The notes beneath the pieces are model-generated. The model had not been told where the DNA came from, did not search any database, and worked only from the letters and a program-made list of their open reading frames with translations. From Phytophthora hibernalis (taxonomy: Eukaryota; Oomycota; Peronosporomycetes; Peronosporales; Peronosporaceae), in the NCBI GenBank assembly GCA_012656075.1, contig JAAKBF010000324.1:1550001-1614000 (forward strand): 64,000 nt of DNA, in the 5' to 3' direction. Position 1 is the stretch's first letter. Each line of letters starts with the position of its first letter. Of this stretch, positions 44,015 to 54,777 are shown in pieces. Made by a program: the position numbers and the translations under genes.

Positions 44015-45330
44015 TGAGCGCAAGCTGTATTACCGAAGAGTCGCCGACAGTTCCCGAACTGGTAATAATTTCATATGGTTGCGGAACCGGCTGAATTTAT
44101 CATTGCTGAGAGCGTTTGTCATAATATCGGCCGTGTTGTCAATTGTGGACACGTGTTTTATACGTAGCTGGCCGTCCTCGACAAGATGACGTACAAGATG
44201 AAATTAGTTGGCGAAATGCTTTGATCGTGAGTGCTTGCCGGGTTTGCATGAGAGATAGAGTGCTGTCTGGTTGTCTGTGTACATCGCGTACAATCCGTAG
44301 TCACTGTCAAGACGTGTGAATCCGATCGTTTGAAGGAAGTTATGCAATGTCTTGTTCCAAACAGCAGGAGCTTGCTTTAGGCCATAGAGGGATTTGATAA
44401 GCTGACACACTGTGCCGCCTCTTGAGTCAGCATCGTCTGATCCCACCGGAACCTCCATGAAGATGATCTCATCAAGAAATCCGTACAGGAAGGCGGTTTT
44501 AACGTCGTACTGCAAGATACACCAGCCGCGCTTTCGGGCGTACAGGATCGCGGCCCTTATTGTTTCAAACCGGATAACTGGCGCGTACGTTTCCACGTAA
44601 TCGACGCCGAATCGTTGTTTGAACCCGTGTATCACTAAACGGGCTTTGAAGCGCTTAAGCTTGCCGTTAGTATCCCTCTTAACAGCGTACACCCATCGGT
44701 TGGTTATAACAACATGATGCTTCGCTTTCGCTCGAGCCACGATTTTCCACGTGCCGTGCTCGCGCAGAGACGCGAGCTCTTCTTTCATGGCAACTTGCCA
44801 TTCGGGCCACTGGTCACTTGCCTTGGCCTGTTTGTACGAGTTTGGCACTTTTATATCTGCGGTGGTGTTCATTACAGAGCCCACCATATACTCTTTGAGG
44901 TGAGCAGGCGGCTTTCGATCACGTCGCGTTGAACGTCCTCGTGATGCAGCAGGGAAATCACTTGCTTCGTTGGTTCGCAGTCGTCATCAAAGCCCGAGTC
45001 ATTATCCTGTTGTTTGCGCTTACCACGTCTTACTGATGTCCGCTGGATCACCGGGCTACTTGATCGTGAAGCACACATAGTTCTCCGTTTAGGCAATTCC
45101 ACAGCCGCTGGCTGCTCGTCGACTGCTAGTACTCCCACTGCCTCAGCACTGATTTCCAGTTCAGCTTCTGGAAGCAGTTTTCGCGGAGTTGGTGGAGTTG
45201 GCAATCCTGAAGCTTCGCCAGCTTCGGGAAATAGTCGTTCTTGGAACGATGAGGCTATTGGTACAACTGGTATATCTGCTGAAAGCTGATGGTCACCACG
45301 CTGATAAGTATTCGCGAGTAGCTGACGCAT
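44015..45330 (-). mobile_element. Cop2: deleted Copia retrotransposon
   Basis: The main ORF (44204-44887) has the Copia reverse transcriptase start WKIVARAKAKHHVVITNRWV, ETYAPVIRFETIRAAI, the QYDVKTAFLYGFLDEIIFME block and VCQLIKSLYGLKQAPAVWNK. From GLYAM it jumps directly to YTDNQTALYLSCKPGKHSRS, the end of RNase H, so the YVDD active site and most of RNase H have been deleted. A frame change then gives HLVRHLVEDGQL and a normal pol end near 44015. Upstream (44872-45330) is a degenerate Pro/Glu/Ser-rich integrase-RT linker. It is cut at 45330 by Gyp2. Confidence 0.85.
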
Positions 45331-45339
45331 GTGTGGTGT

Positions 45340-46165
45340 TGGGTTTTGGGGATGGAAGACTTGGACAAAGTGTTCTGGTATTGCTCCTCGATATGGCGAG
45401 TGGCTTCTGGGTGGTGTCTAGGACCGAACGGGCTCGGAAGATCTCTGCCTTCATCACGTCTTTCGGTTTCTTCGAGTGGACGCGTATGCCCTTCGGCCTG
45501 AAGAACGCTCCACAGATATACCAGAGGCTGATCGACAACGCGCTATACGGACACTTCCGAATCAGCGCTGACCAGGATCCCTCGAAGCCGATCGACGTGT
45601 TCGAGACATGTGAACCAGAGCCGAACCCTAAGCCGTCGGTACTGGGGAGAAGATCGTACATCGACGACATCCTGGTGACGGCAACCACTTGGGATATGAT
45701 GTGCGAAAAGGTCGAGAGGCTGTTGGACGCCTGCGAACGTTGGAATATGTCGATCAGCGTGGTCAAGAGTTTCTGGGGCCAGCGAAAGGTGGGCAATTTG
45801 GGCCATCGGGTATCCGCTGAAGGTCTGGAAGCCGACCCGAAAGATCTTGAAACTCTGGGCAACCTTCCGTTTCCGCGGACGCTCCGATCAATGCAATCCT
45901 TCTTGGGAGTTTGAATTATTACAGCCGCTTCATAGAAGACTTCGCGATCTACGCGGCGGTCTTGTACGAGTTGCGAGAAGCAGACTTTTACGAGATGGGA
46001 CGTCAGGACAAGAATGACTCCGGTAGACAAAGGACTGGGGGCGTGGAGCCACCAGCAGAGGATCTCAACCGTTGGACCCGAGCAAAGATTGCGTTCACAA
46101 TGCTGAAGGCCAAAATCGTTTCCACTCCAATCTTGAAACATTTCGATCCTGAGCGTACCCGGTAA
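45340..46165 (+). pseudogene. Gyp2 reverse transcriptase (N-terminus missing)
   Basis: LLLDMASGFWVV, RMPFGLKNAPQIYQRLID, the catalytic RRSYIDDILVTAT and GHRVSAEGLEADPKDLE are in one good frame, then a shift at about 45910 to NYYSRFIEDFAIYAAVLYEL. The preceding residues (MEDLDKVFWYC) are in another frame, matching the Gyp1 order LTDLEAYLWFC. Confidence 0.85.
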
Positions 46166-46349
46166 TCGTAATCTATGCGAGCCAGTGGGCGATCTCAGCG
46201 GCGCTCGTGCAGGAGCATGATGGCGTGTACTGACCAGTAACGTTCACCAGCCGGACGTTGAAGTCCAACGAGTTCAACTACGAAATCGTCGACAAGGAAG
46301 TCTTGGCACTCTTGCGGATGCTTGAAGTGAATTATACCCTGCTGAGATC

Positions 46350-47898
46350 TTGGCGCTGTCTCGGCATTCGACCTTAGCCTGGCTTGTCAATTCGACCGGT
46401 TTCCAAGGCCGGCTCGGAAACTGGGTCGCGTTGCTCTCGGAATGGACCCTAGAGATCAGGAAGTGTACGAAAGGGGAAGACGAGATCTTGGGAGTCATCG
46501 CGGCAAGCATCACCCCTCGCGCGGAAGTAGATGAAACGTTGATCGCAATTGCACCAGTGAAAGAACCCCGGCAGACAATCCTCATGCCTCCGCCTACAGT
46601 GGAAGAAGGAGAGAGCCTGTTAGTCGCGAGTTTCGATGGATCAGCACGTGTCAAACGCAGTAGCGGAGCGTACAGTGCTATCATCTGGAAGCTGCCGGAA
46701 TGGACGATCGTGTCAGCCGCGTCGGAGTATGCACCCAATTTGACTGTGAACGAGGCCGAATACCGTGGTCTTCTGTTATGTTTCAATCTTCTGTCCGCCA
46801 TGGACAGGGGCGGATTGTAATCTGTGGAGATTCCAATTTGGTGATCCGACAAATGCGAGGCGAGATTACGTGCAACGCTCCGGGTTTGCAATTGCTGCGG
46901 AAGAAGGCGATGGATCAGCTTGGATCGTGGCCGAAGCACGAGTTCCTGCACATGAAACGAGATTGGAATCAAAGTGCAGACAAGTTAGCTAGCGCCGCCC
47001 TTCAACGCGAAGAAGGAACTGTGGTTACCTTGGAAGAAGATCGCCAAGACTTGATCACGCTCAACCGCCTGGACGATCTTCTCAAGCCGAGAGATGACAG
47101 CAATGTCGCCCGCGTAACCGCTATAACAAGATCAACGCGACGTCGGAGGGCACCACCGAACGCCCTGGAAGAAACAATCGTGCAGCATATACGGGGTGAG
47201 AGGATTGTCCAAGCCCAGGATGAGGAGAAGTGGATAGTCGATCTGAAAGCGTACCTGAATGGAGACGTTGGAGGCCTGACTGCGAAGGAAGCGAAGACGT
47301 GTGCCAAGATCGCAGATCATTATGAGCTGGACGAGAGCGGTCTGCTGCTCTACTGCCCGCCGTCGACGGAGACGGACGAAGATCGGGACGATGTCGCAAA
47401 GCTCGTAGTGCCGGAAACCCTGCAGCAAGACTTCTTACACCATTATCATACGAGTTTGGAAAGGGGACATCAGGGGTCGGAAGAACGTACCGTCGGATCA
47501 GAGCGCACTTTCACTGGAGAGGCCTGTTCAAGAGTGTCCAACGCTATGAGGGAGAATGCACGGATTGTGAGACAGGGAAAGGACGCCCCTTCGGGAGAGG
47601 TGAGTCGCCGGGAAACCTGCAGGCTACGTACCCTTTTCAGATCATCGCGATGGATCACATTCTGTCGCTGCCAAAGTCGTTTAAAGGGAATACGGAGTTG
47701 CTGATATGGGTCGACCTGTTCTCGGGATATGTGACCGCGAAGGCGAGCGCGTCGAGGACAACCCAGACGATCGCAGAGAATTACGAAGAATGTGTGTTCC
47801 GTCGGTTTGGAGCCAGTGAAGCTATACGGCACGACAGAGAACCCGGGTTTATGTCGGATTTCTTCCGCGCATTCAGCCAGATTGTGGGACAGAAATAG
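46350..47898 (+). pseudogene. Gyp2 RNase H and integrase core
   Basis: RNase H shows LLVASFDGSARVKRSSGAYS and WKLPEWTIVSAASEYAPN, then in a second frame VICGDSNLVIRQMRGEI. Integrase follows: a damaged zinc module near 47455-47590, DHILSLPKSFKGNTELLIW with the first Asp, and GASEAIRHDREPGF around the second Asp. Frames change at about 46820, 47500 and 47650. Confidence 0.8.
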
Positions 47899-47907
47899 AA
47901 AGCTACG

Positions 47908-48345
47908 ATGGCGTATAGACCTCAAGCGAATGGAACGGCCGAAAGGATGGTGCAGATGGTGACCCGCGCGCTCAAGATGTATGTCGCAGATGTAAATCAA
48001 CAAGACTGGGATGAGTATGCCGAACGTCTGACGTTCGCGTTGAATACGGCCCAAGATCGCGTGCGCGGGGACGCCCTTCTACTTGACCCACGTCTGGGAC
48101 CCACGCTCCACGTTGGAAGAGGCATTACCCCTGGGAAGTACGCGGCGTCGCGATCGGGAGCCTCGACAGTGGAGATATCACGTGCAGAACCACTATGGGC
48201 GCGCGAGGGAGCAAGTGAACGAACGCCTCCGGGCCGCAATTCGATCGCGGGCGGACGCGTCGATCTCTCGCAGCGCATCCAGCAGAGTCGAAGGCGGCTG
48301 ATCACAGCCAAGACCGGGGTACCAGGCTCCCTTCTCCCCAGGTGA
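47908..48345 (+). pseudogene. Gyp2 integrase, distal part
   Basis: MAYRPQANGTAERMVQMVTR contains the catalytic Glu region of the DDE core, then VADVNQQDWDEYAERLTFAL, close to the Gyp1 wording. The C-terminal barrel is only partly readable in shifted frames; no chromodomain is found before the convergent ORF begins. Confidence 0.8.
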
Positions 48346-48384
48346 GAATAGTGAAGAAAGAAGGGATCGAGAAGCAGGTCCAGA

Positions 48385-50979
48385 TCACAGTGACCCGCGA
48401 TCATCCCATTTCAGGAAGGACTTCCAACGGGCCCCGAGACAAGATCGCCGCTGTCGTCTCTCTTCACAGAATGCGGCCAGGGCAGGTTCCGTGTTGCGCA
48501 ACACAGAACTGACGGAGAAGGAGTGAGTCGACTCCCACACTGTCTGGCGATGCGTCTCCTCCCACTCCAAGTACTTGGACGCGATCTCGGTAAACCAACC
48601 TGTCACTTCGAAAGACACGGGTTCGACGACGAAGTCCAGGTGGTCCCAAGGCGCCTCGTCGTAAAGTGCATCGATCTGTTCCTCGGTGATCAGCTCTCCG
48701 AAGGCGTCGGTTCACCCGGAGGAAACAGCCAGTAGTGAGGCTTGGTGAAGTGGTGGAAGAACAAATAAATGTCGAGCTCAGCCACGCTCACGCGACCGAT
48801 ATATCGAGCGAGCCACGGGGAAACTTCGGCAGGGGTTCGACGGCGGCGGTCACGATAGCTTGGTATCCAGTCACCATTTAGTGGGAGGTAGCAAATCCCA
48901 CCGCACAGCCGGTTCCGACGCGATCGCGGTATACTAGTAACACTGTCGTCGCTAGTGGGCGAATCATGGGCACCATTTCGGCTGTTCCCCTCGCTGGACC
49001 GATCGCCATCGTCACTGCCAGCTTCGGAGCTGTCATCTTCACCACTCCCGTCAGATTGATCTGGGTCACGGGATGACCCCTCGGAAGCGTCGGACGCAAC
49101 GTCAATCGGGCGATCAGATGACCCGCCGCCAGATGCACCCGCCGAAGAAGAGCGTCGCCGAGCAGAAGACCGCGAACTTGTCAGAGCAGCCCGAAAAATG
49201 TCGTCGTCACTGCCGGATGCTTCGGAGGAGGAGAGATCTCCCGCGTGAGCACGAGATCGGCTTCCCCACGAAGTCGCCCTTGGCTTGAACCCGAGGATGG
49301 ACTTCTGCATGGCGAGTTGCGGCCGGGCGAATGGGCTCGAGAGCGGCGGCGTGGAGGCGGTGAACAGCTTTAAGACCGTAGACTGCGGGGTCGCTTGGGA
49401 TTTCCGGCTGGCACCGGCGTTTGAGCGTCGGGCGTAACCGAAGCGGATGCCGCGATGGAGCCAGGCTGGACCAAGGAGATCAGTCCAGCTACGCGGTCAC
49501 GCATGACATCGCGGTCTTGCATTGCTTGATCGCGCTCAGCATCGAACACCTCGGAAGCGGTCCGAACAGCCGTCAGGTCACGCTGAAAGTGTCATTCTCC
49601 GCCTGCAGATCTTGGAGGCGACCACGATTCGCCTGCAGCGAATTCACGCTACGCTCAAGTCTCGCAATAGATGCACGAGCCGACGCGATCTGGGACTATA
49701 TGAAGAAGCGACAAAAATGGAGTTAGTACAGCGTCACAGAGACATGAACGCGGCGACGGTAACGTACGAGTGGACACGAGATCGGCCCGAGCTTGGTCAC
49801 GCTCATTTGTCACCCGTCTCAGGTTAACGTTAGCAGAGCGTAACTGAGTCTCCGCGGCATCCGCCCGATCGTGCTCGCGGTCACGTTCAGCGTGACTACG
49901 GTCTAAGTTCGTCTGGACAGCGGCGATTTGTTCCTGATTACATGGCTGTAAATCGGTGACGCGTTGCTCCAGTCGAGTGACACGTCCACGAAGCCGAGAG
50001 GCAGCATCGTCGAGAGCTTGCTGCGAAGCTTCGTGGGCCCGGATGTCGCCTTCAGCTTGCTCCAGGTCATGACGATATCGATCGCGGTCGACCGTAACCT
50101 GGTCACGCTCAGCAACAGCGTGATCATGCTCGTCTTGGAGGATCGCGATACGACGTGCGAAGACAGGAGAGGCGCCCGCAGCTGAAGTTGCGGTCGCCAG
50201 TTGCCTAGCCAGGCTACCAATTTCTTTCTGCAGGCGCGCAACCTCCTCGTCGTGCACCTCTTGAGTAACACGCAGTTGATCCCGGAGTGCCTCGACCTCT
50301 CGCGAGTTGACCTCTCGCGAGTTGTCGAGGCGTTCCTGCAGTGCACGCTCGTAGTCCGCGGACACTTGCAACGCATCCCGGTAACGACGATGGAGGATCT
50401 CGTACTGGTGCTGGCAGTGCAAAACGTAGGATGACGCAGCGGCGTATGCCTCGTTCAACTCGCTCTCGAGGCGGTCGGCACGCGTTTTTGGTCGGCGTAT
50501 GCACACTGCAGAGTTGAGTGGTCTTCCGCCAAGTCCGACCCAGCGTCAGCGCGATCCAGCAGCTCGTGGAATGTCGCGAGAAAGCGCAATCGGGAGAGTG
50601 GATACCACTGGAGTGGGCGAGGGTCGGTCTCGGACCTGGTGCTACCGGCCACGGCGGCGCTGGGGAGGCCCGAAGAACTGGGCTGCTGTGCGGCAACCAT
50701 GGAGAGAGTGGAGACGGCGACGAGGAAGATGACGTCAGAAAGTAGGGTGGCGTGCGCTGGCGGCGGCTGCTGTACGGCCTTTTCCAGCGCAGGAGGCGAT
50801 TGACGTGAAGCGGTCTGGCTCTTGTAGAGCTTCACCAATCGGAGGCGACATGAAGACCCAAAGATCGCGACCTGAGAGCTGCAGCTGTGTCTGGTTACAT
50901 CCGGTTGTGTGACATCCGGGCGAGACCTGACTGGTGTACCAACAATGGGGTACACCCCGATCTGATTCGTCTGGCGCAA
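48385..50979 (-). pseudogene. Gyp2 extra ORF, antisense to pol: coiled-coil / Ser-rich / globular protein
   Basis: Read on the minus strand from about 50980, the protein has an N-terminal part with ARPLQWYPLSRLRFLATFHE-like text, a long coiled coil (49655-50506, for example LDNSREVNSREVEALRDQLR and ARLQKEIGSLARQLATAT), an acidic Ser/Asp/Glu-rich segment (48690-49310), then a globular domain, SPWLARYIGRVSVAELDIYL and WLFPPGEPTPSE, ending with FEVTGWFTEIASKYLEWEE at 48385-48618. Four frames are needed. Its 3' end meets the 3' end of Gyp2 pol. The globular part resembles that of the antisense ORF beside Gyp1 (9-1413). It could instead be the gag of a separate nested element. Confidence 0.55.
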
Positions 50980-51073
50980 TCATTCCGATACGCAATCTGG
51001 CGCAATCATTCCGATACGCAATCTGGTGCAATTATTCCAATATGCGATCAGGTGCAATCATTGGGACACGCGA
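50970..51073. repeat. four tandem copies of a 26-bp unit
   Basis: Units start at 50970, 50996, 51022 and 51048, each beginning TCTGGCGCAAT or a close variant and ending with GATACGCAA or similar. The first two are identical; the third and fourth diverge. They lie just upstream of the Gyp2 antisense ORF. Confidence 0.85.
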
Positions 51074-51298
51074 TCTGTGCGGGGGTTGATATGGAACAAT
51101 CATTTCGGTACGGGGACCCTGCTTGGTCGTGGGTTTAAGCCCGCGTGCTGCGCACACGGATCCTTAAACCACAGGGCTTGCCGAGCTCTTTACTTTCACC
51201 CCGTCCTCATATTTGTAGTAGAAAAGGTCTTGTAATCATCTTTCAGGGCCACATACAAACACCAAGTCAACACACCGGCTCTTTTGTTGTGGATTTAG

Positions 51299-52216
51299 CG
51301 GACTTTTGCCAAATGCTGGCACTCGGACAAATGCTGGCACTTCAACGAAACGGTGAAACGGTGGCCATCTATTTATAGACGGTTGCACTCCAAAACTCCA
51401 CCCCTCCATTAGCCAAGTTGACAGTGTTGGTGCAAAGGAATAGTGACATGGTTAGCGGCTCTCAAGAAACAGAGGAAGGAGTCACGGTTCACGATGGACA
51501 AGGACGATCAATATCGCTGCGTCCCAAGATGATCTTCGAATCCCGTCCTCCCATAACTATCCAAAACGATTGACAACTATCGCACGAGCTTCTAGGTTTT
51601 GCCGCCATTGTTGCTTTCATCTTCTACTATTTTTTTAATGAAGAATTTGCTACATGGCTACACGCCGAAAGCTGAGAGAGAACCCGTCTCTTTTGCGTAT
51701 GTAGTACGCTTTGCTGGCTAGGCATCGATCCATCTTGCGCAACTCAGTCCGATCAGCAACAGAGCGCTTATCGCAGCGATTCTTGCGGGCGTAGTGCTTG
51801 CGAAGACCCTGTGGCGTCTTCAACGTCCTCTTGCAGTGTCTGCATGTTCGAGGGGCCTTCGTCCTGGGCCGCCCCACTTGAGCAGGAGCAGCAGCAGCTG
51901 CGACTTCCTTGCCGCTTCGAAGCACCGTTACCATGGACTTGACTGGAACAAACTTGCTTCCACTGAGCAGAACTGAGAATGAGGGAAACCTCGAGCGGAC
52001 AACCATCTGCACCTAGACGCTAACGGGCTCAAGTCGTACGGGGACTGGAACACGACCTGAAAGTTTTCACCGTTGCGCTGATTGAAAATGACTATCCGTC
52101 CACTAGAATGTTTTTTCCTCTCAAACTACTGTATCACGTCGCATTGCAGCATTTGTCGACGGCAATCATAATCTGACTACATTATCGGAATAGTGCCAGC
52201 ATTTGGCAAAAGTCCG
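51299..52216. mobile_element. Zif1: TIR element carrying a small zinc-finger ORF
   Basis: Perfect 25-bp terminal inverted repeats beginning CGGACTTTTGCCAAATG lie at 51299-51323 and 52192-52216. GATTTAG directly flanks both ends (51292-51298 and 52217-52223), a 7-bp target duplication, or 8 bp if the adjacent C is counted. Just inside the left repeat is a second partial copy (CGGACAAATGCTGGCACTT). The 918-bp element contains one ORF, on the minus strand, that is not a known transposase. Confidence 0.85.
51650..52006 (-). CDS. small zinc-finger/AT-hook-like protein inside Zif1
   Basis: A 118-residue intact frame from the ATG at 52006. A VGRPRTKAPRT segment resembles an AT-hook with its GRP core. 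Directly after it, CRHCKRTLKTPQGLRKHY and then RKNRC give a C-x2-C-x12-H-x6-C zinc-finger-like pattern. The C-terminus is basic. The layout suggests DNA binding, perhaps to the element ends, but no transposase catalytic triad is present. The reading frame is open while the surrounding DNA is full of stops, which hints at selection. Confidence 0.55.
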   Translation of the reverse strand: MVVRSRFPSFSVLLSGSKFVPVKSMVTVLRSGKEVAAAAAPAQVGRPRTKAPRTCRHCKRTLKTPQGLRKHYARKNRCDKRSVADRTELRKMDRCLASKAYYIRKRDGFSLSFRRVAM

Positions 52217-52223
52217 GATTTAG

Positions 52224-54733
52224 CTTTCACTCTGTTAATACATGTAATTACAAAGTCGAATATACAGTACAGTCATACTTCTGTACTTTTCGTGACACCA
52301 CCGACGTCAAAATTTGCCTGAAGAGCCCAAAAGCAGAAAAACAGCGGTTTAAACAGATCTCGCAGGGCCGAAGCCAATCATGATCTTACTTTCAATCAAA
52401 TGTAAATATTGTTATCACAATATCAAATAAAAAGTTTGGATTCCTACAACAAAAATCGTAAATCATTATTAGTCAGGGTCAGATTAGAGTGAACGGCGTA
52501 TTATACATGTGTCAGACTCCACAACGAAGAAGGCCAGACTCCAACAACGAACGAAATTCGTTTTGATTGGCTAAAATAAGCTCTGGCATTGACTTAAAGG
52601 TGGCGCCTCGCACTTGCCGAACGTGACTGCAGCACCACAGGGTCATGTCACGGCGGCCTAGCGAGGCCTGCGCGGATCTGGCTGTCACCTCTTAGTTGAG
52701 TGGGAGTCAAGGGCGCAACACTCGGACACGAACACACCACTAACGCATTGGCAGCGAAGCGGCTTGAATGCCGTCTGAATCTTCCACCCCACGACTACTC
52801 TCGTCCGCGTCAACGAACACAACCTAAACAGCAATGGGGACAAATTGCAGGTCCGCTATCACGCTCGCAGTTGACAACGCCGCTGCAAAATGCACTTGAT
52901 GGCAACAGTCTCATCTTTGTGTTGATGGTCCTGAGTCCGGGCGACATGGCAGGCTCAACAGCTACGTTACAGCTCGGCAAAATGTTTTCCTCGTGTGTGC
53001 ACGTTTCCCGTAGTGGATAACGACATGCTTCGCGGCTTGCGCCAACGCCGGCACATGATTCAAAAGCCGCTTACATCGGTATCTGCTACTTCAGTATTGA
53101 AATAAAATAGAATCAAGGACTAGTAGAGTGTGGCGAAGCTGCTTCACGAAATTTGCTGACGCGTTCGAAGCTTGCGCACGGTACGCCCGGACTGCCTACT
53201 GTCGGAGGGGGTACTCCGTTGATCTGGCGCGATCGAAACCTTGTAGTCATCTTGTGTACCCGACGGCTGGGCGGGTTACGCTCTTCCGGTGTTCACGAAG
53301 ACGTTCAGTAGTGACCAAGGCGGAGGTTGGAGCTTGGTTGCTCCTTCCGGGGTCTGGGTGGGTGACGGCCACGCGGGTATTCTTCACGCGGTCGTCGGTG
53401 TGCTGCGATCGAGTCTTGATTCAAGCCGATCGCGTGGGGGTGTATCCTTTTCTTGTGCTGTTGTAGCCCTTTCCGTTGCTTGCCGCCTCCTCTTGGCGGG
53501 ATCTTGTGGTGAGATTGATGTGCGAGCGTACCCTGGCCAAGCTATCCAGGTGTGCGTCGTGTTCTTGGTTGGCGTAGTGAGTTCTTCTTCGGGTAGGCCA
53601 ATGTACCTCCTTCCCCGGTAGTCTAGAAAACACTTGCGTCTTGCAAGGCAAATCGGAATCTATTATACCAAAGTAAAGGTCCTAAAGGTCTCTCCCCATC
53701 TCGCTCTCTTCCTATCCCTCTTGCGTACTTCCTGTTTGCGCATTGTATCTTGAACCTGATATTATGTACCAAGATCGCGGTACCGTAATGAATTGATAGC
53801 TCCATTGTACCCACAATCCATGTGATCGCCCCCTAGCTCGGCTTAGGGTTGTGTCACCGTTCTCAGGGTTTTAGGGATGTGGCTAGGGTGTAGATTTCGT
53901 GTTGGCGTCTCCAATTTTTATGCTTTGAAGGCTCATGACATCCGCTGCAAATCCTCATGATAGATTGTGGCAATATTCTCTGACGTGTAAACATCCCCGC
54001 CGACACGGCTTGCAGCGGGATTCTTCAACTAGGATTTGTCATTGCGGCGATCCGGCCCGGCATGCTGCGAGTTGCAGCCCGTCCACCACGAGTTCCCCTG
54101 GAGCTTCCAATGAAAGCCCCAGCGCAAGTCCCAGCGCCAGCGCAGAGAAAGATCCGGGTGACGGCGATGTGGTGATATCCATGTTATGTATTATCAGAGT
54201 CAATGACAACAACATGTACTACCGGTAGTACAAGCTCGTCGTCCGCTATTAATACATGCAGTCGCCGCCTGCACCAGCATCTTCATCAATATCCATTGCC
54301 TTTACCGCCGCGAGCCAACTCGATGTCACACGCTCTGTAGCAATGGACAATGGAGGCTTCTGCGACCGGTGCGACGCGACCTTGAAGTATGGCTCTTAGT
54401 GGAATTCGGACCCTTCACTGGAACGCATTGAGTCAATGATTGACACGCATCAGATCTCACCGAGTCGGTGATCGACTGCACCATGACCTCAGTAGTACTG
54501 TCTCCATCGACATCGCCATCGAGCACCTTCGCCATGACAACGCATTGCCTTCACGCAGCACTTGCCTCCATGAGAGAGCGATTCTGTATACGAAGCCCGA
54601 CTTGGAACGCGTCGATCGCCTTCTTTGGCCACTCTTTTGATGGCCATGGGTGATGGGACATAGGTTGCAGTTGCCGTGGCTGCTAAATACTGTACCCCCA
54701 CGAGACCGCCGTTCGAGCGCTCGCTTTTCTTTG
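52224..54733. other. 2.5 kb without a recognisable gene
   Basis: Short ORFs only. 53190-53560 is the partner of the dispersed repeat at 42960-43300. A Ser/Pro-rich reading at 54080-54160 does not extend into a gene. Confidence 0.45.
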
Positions 54734-54742
54734 TCATTCTCC
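54734..54742 (+). promoter_or_regulatory. Inr of the elicitin-like gene
   Basis: TCATTCTCC matches the oomycete initiator TCAYTYY and lies about 40 nt before the ATG at 54778. If used, it places the transcript start inside the upstream hydrophobic reading, so the protein would begin at that ATG. Confidence 0.55.
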
Positions 54743-54777
54743 AATCTGCCACCTCGCAGCAACTCGTCCAGTACAAG

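Larger units (their letters stand above)
45340..51290 (+). mobile_element. Gyp2: 5'-truncated Ty3/Gypsy element, same lineage as Gyp1
   Basis: Plus-strand pol starts inside RT at about 45340-45350, directly against the Copia remnant, and runs through RNase H and integrase to 48345. No gag, protease or 5' LTR is present. A long ORF on the minus strand (48385-50979) and a 26-bp tandem repeat (50970-51073) follow. No 3' LTR pair can be shown, so the right limit is approximate. Motif wording (FGLKNAPQIYQRLIDNALYG, LPEWTIVSAASEY) is close to Gyp1. Confidence 0.75.

Noticed and set aside
48464..48715. Arg-rich frame on the minus strand
   Set aside because: It overlaps the better antisense ORF frame, which reads FEVTGWFTEIASKYLEWEE, and is a frame-shifted shadow of it.
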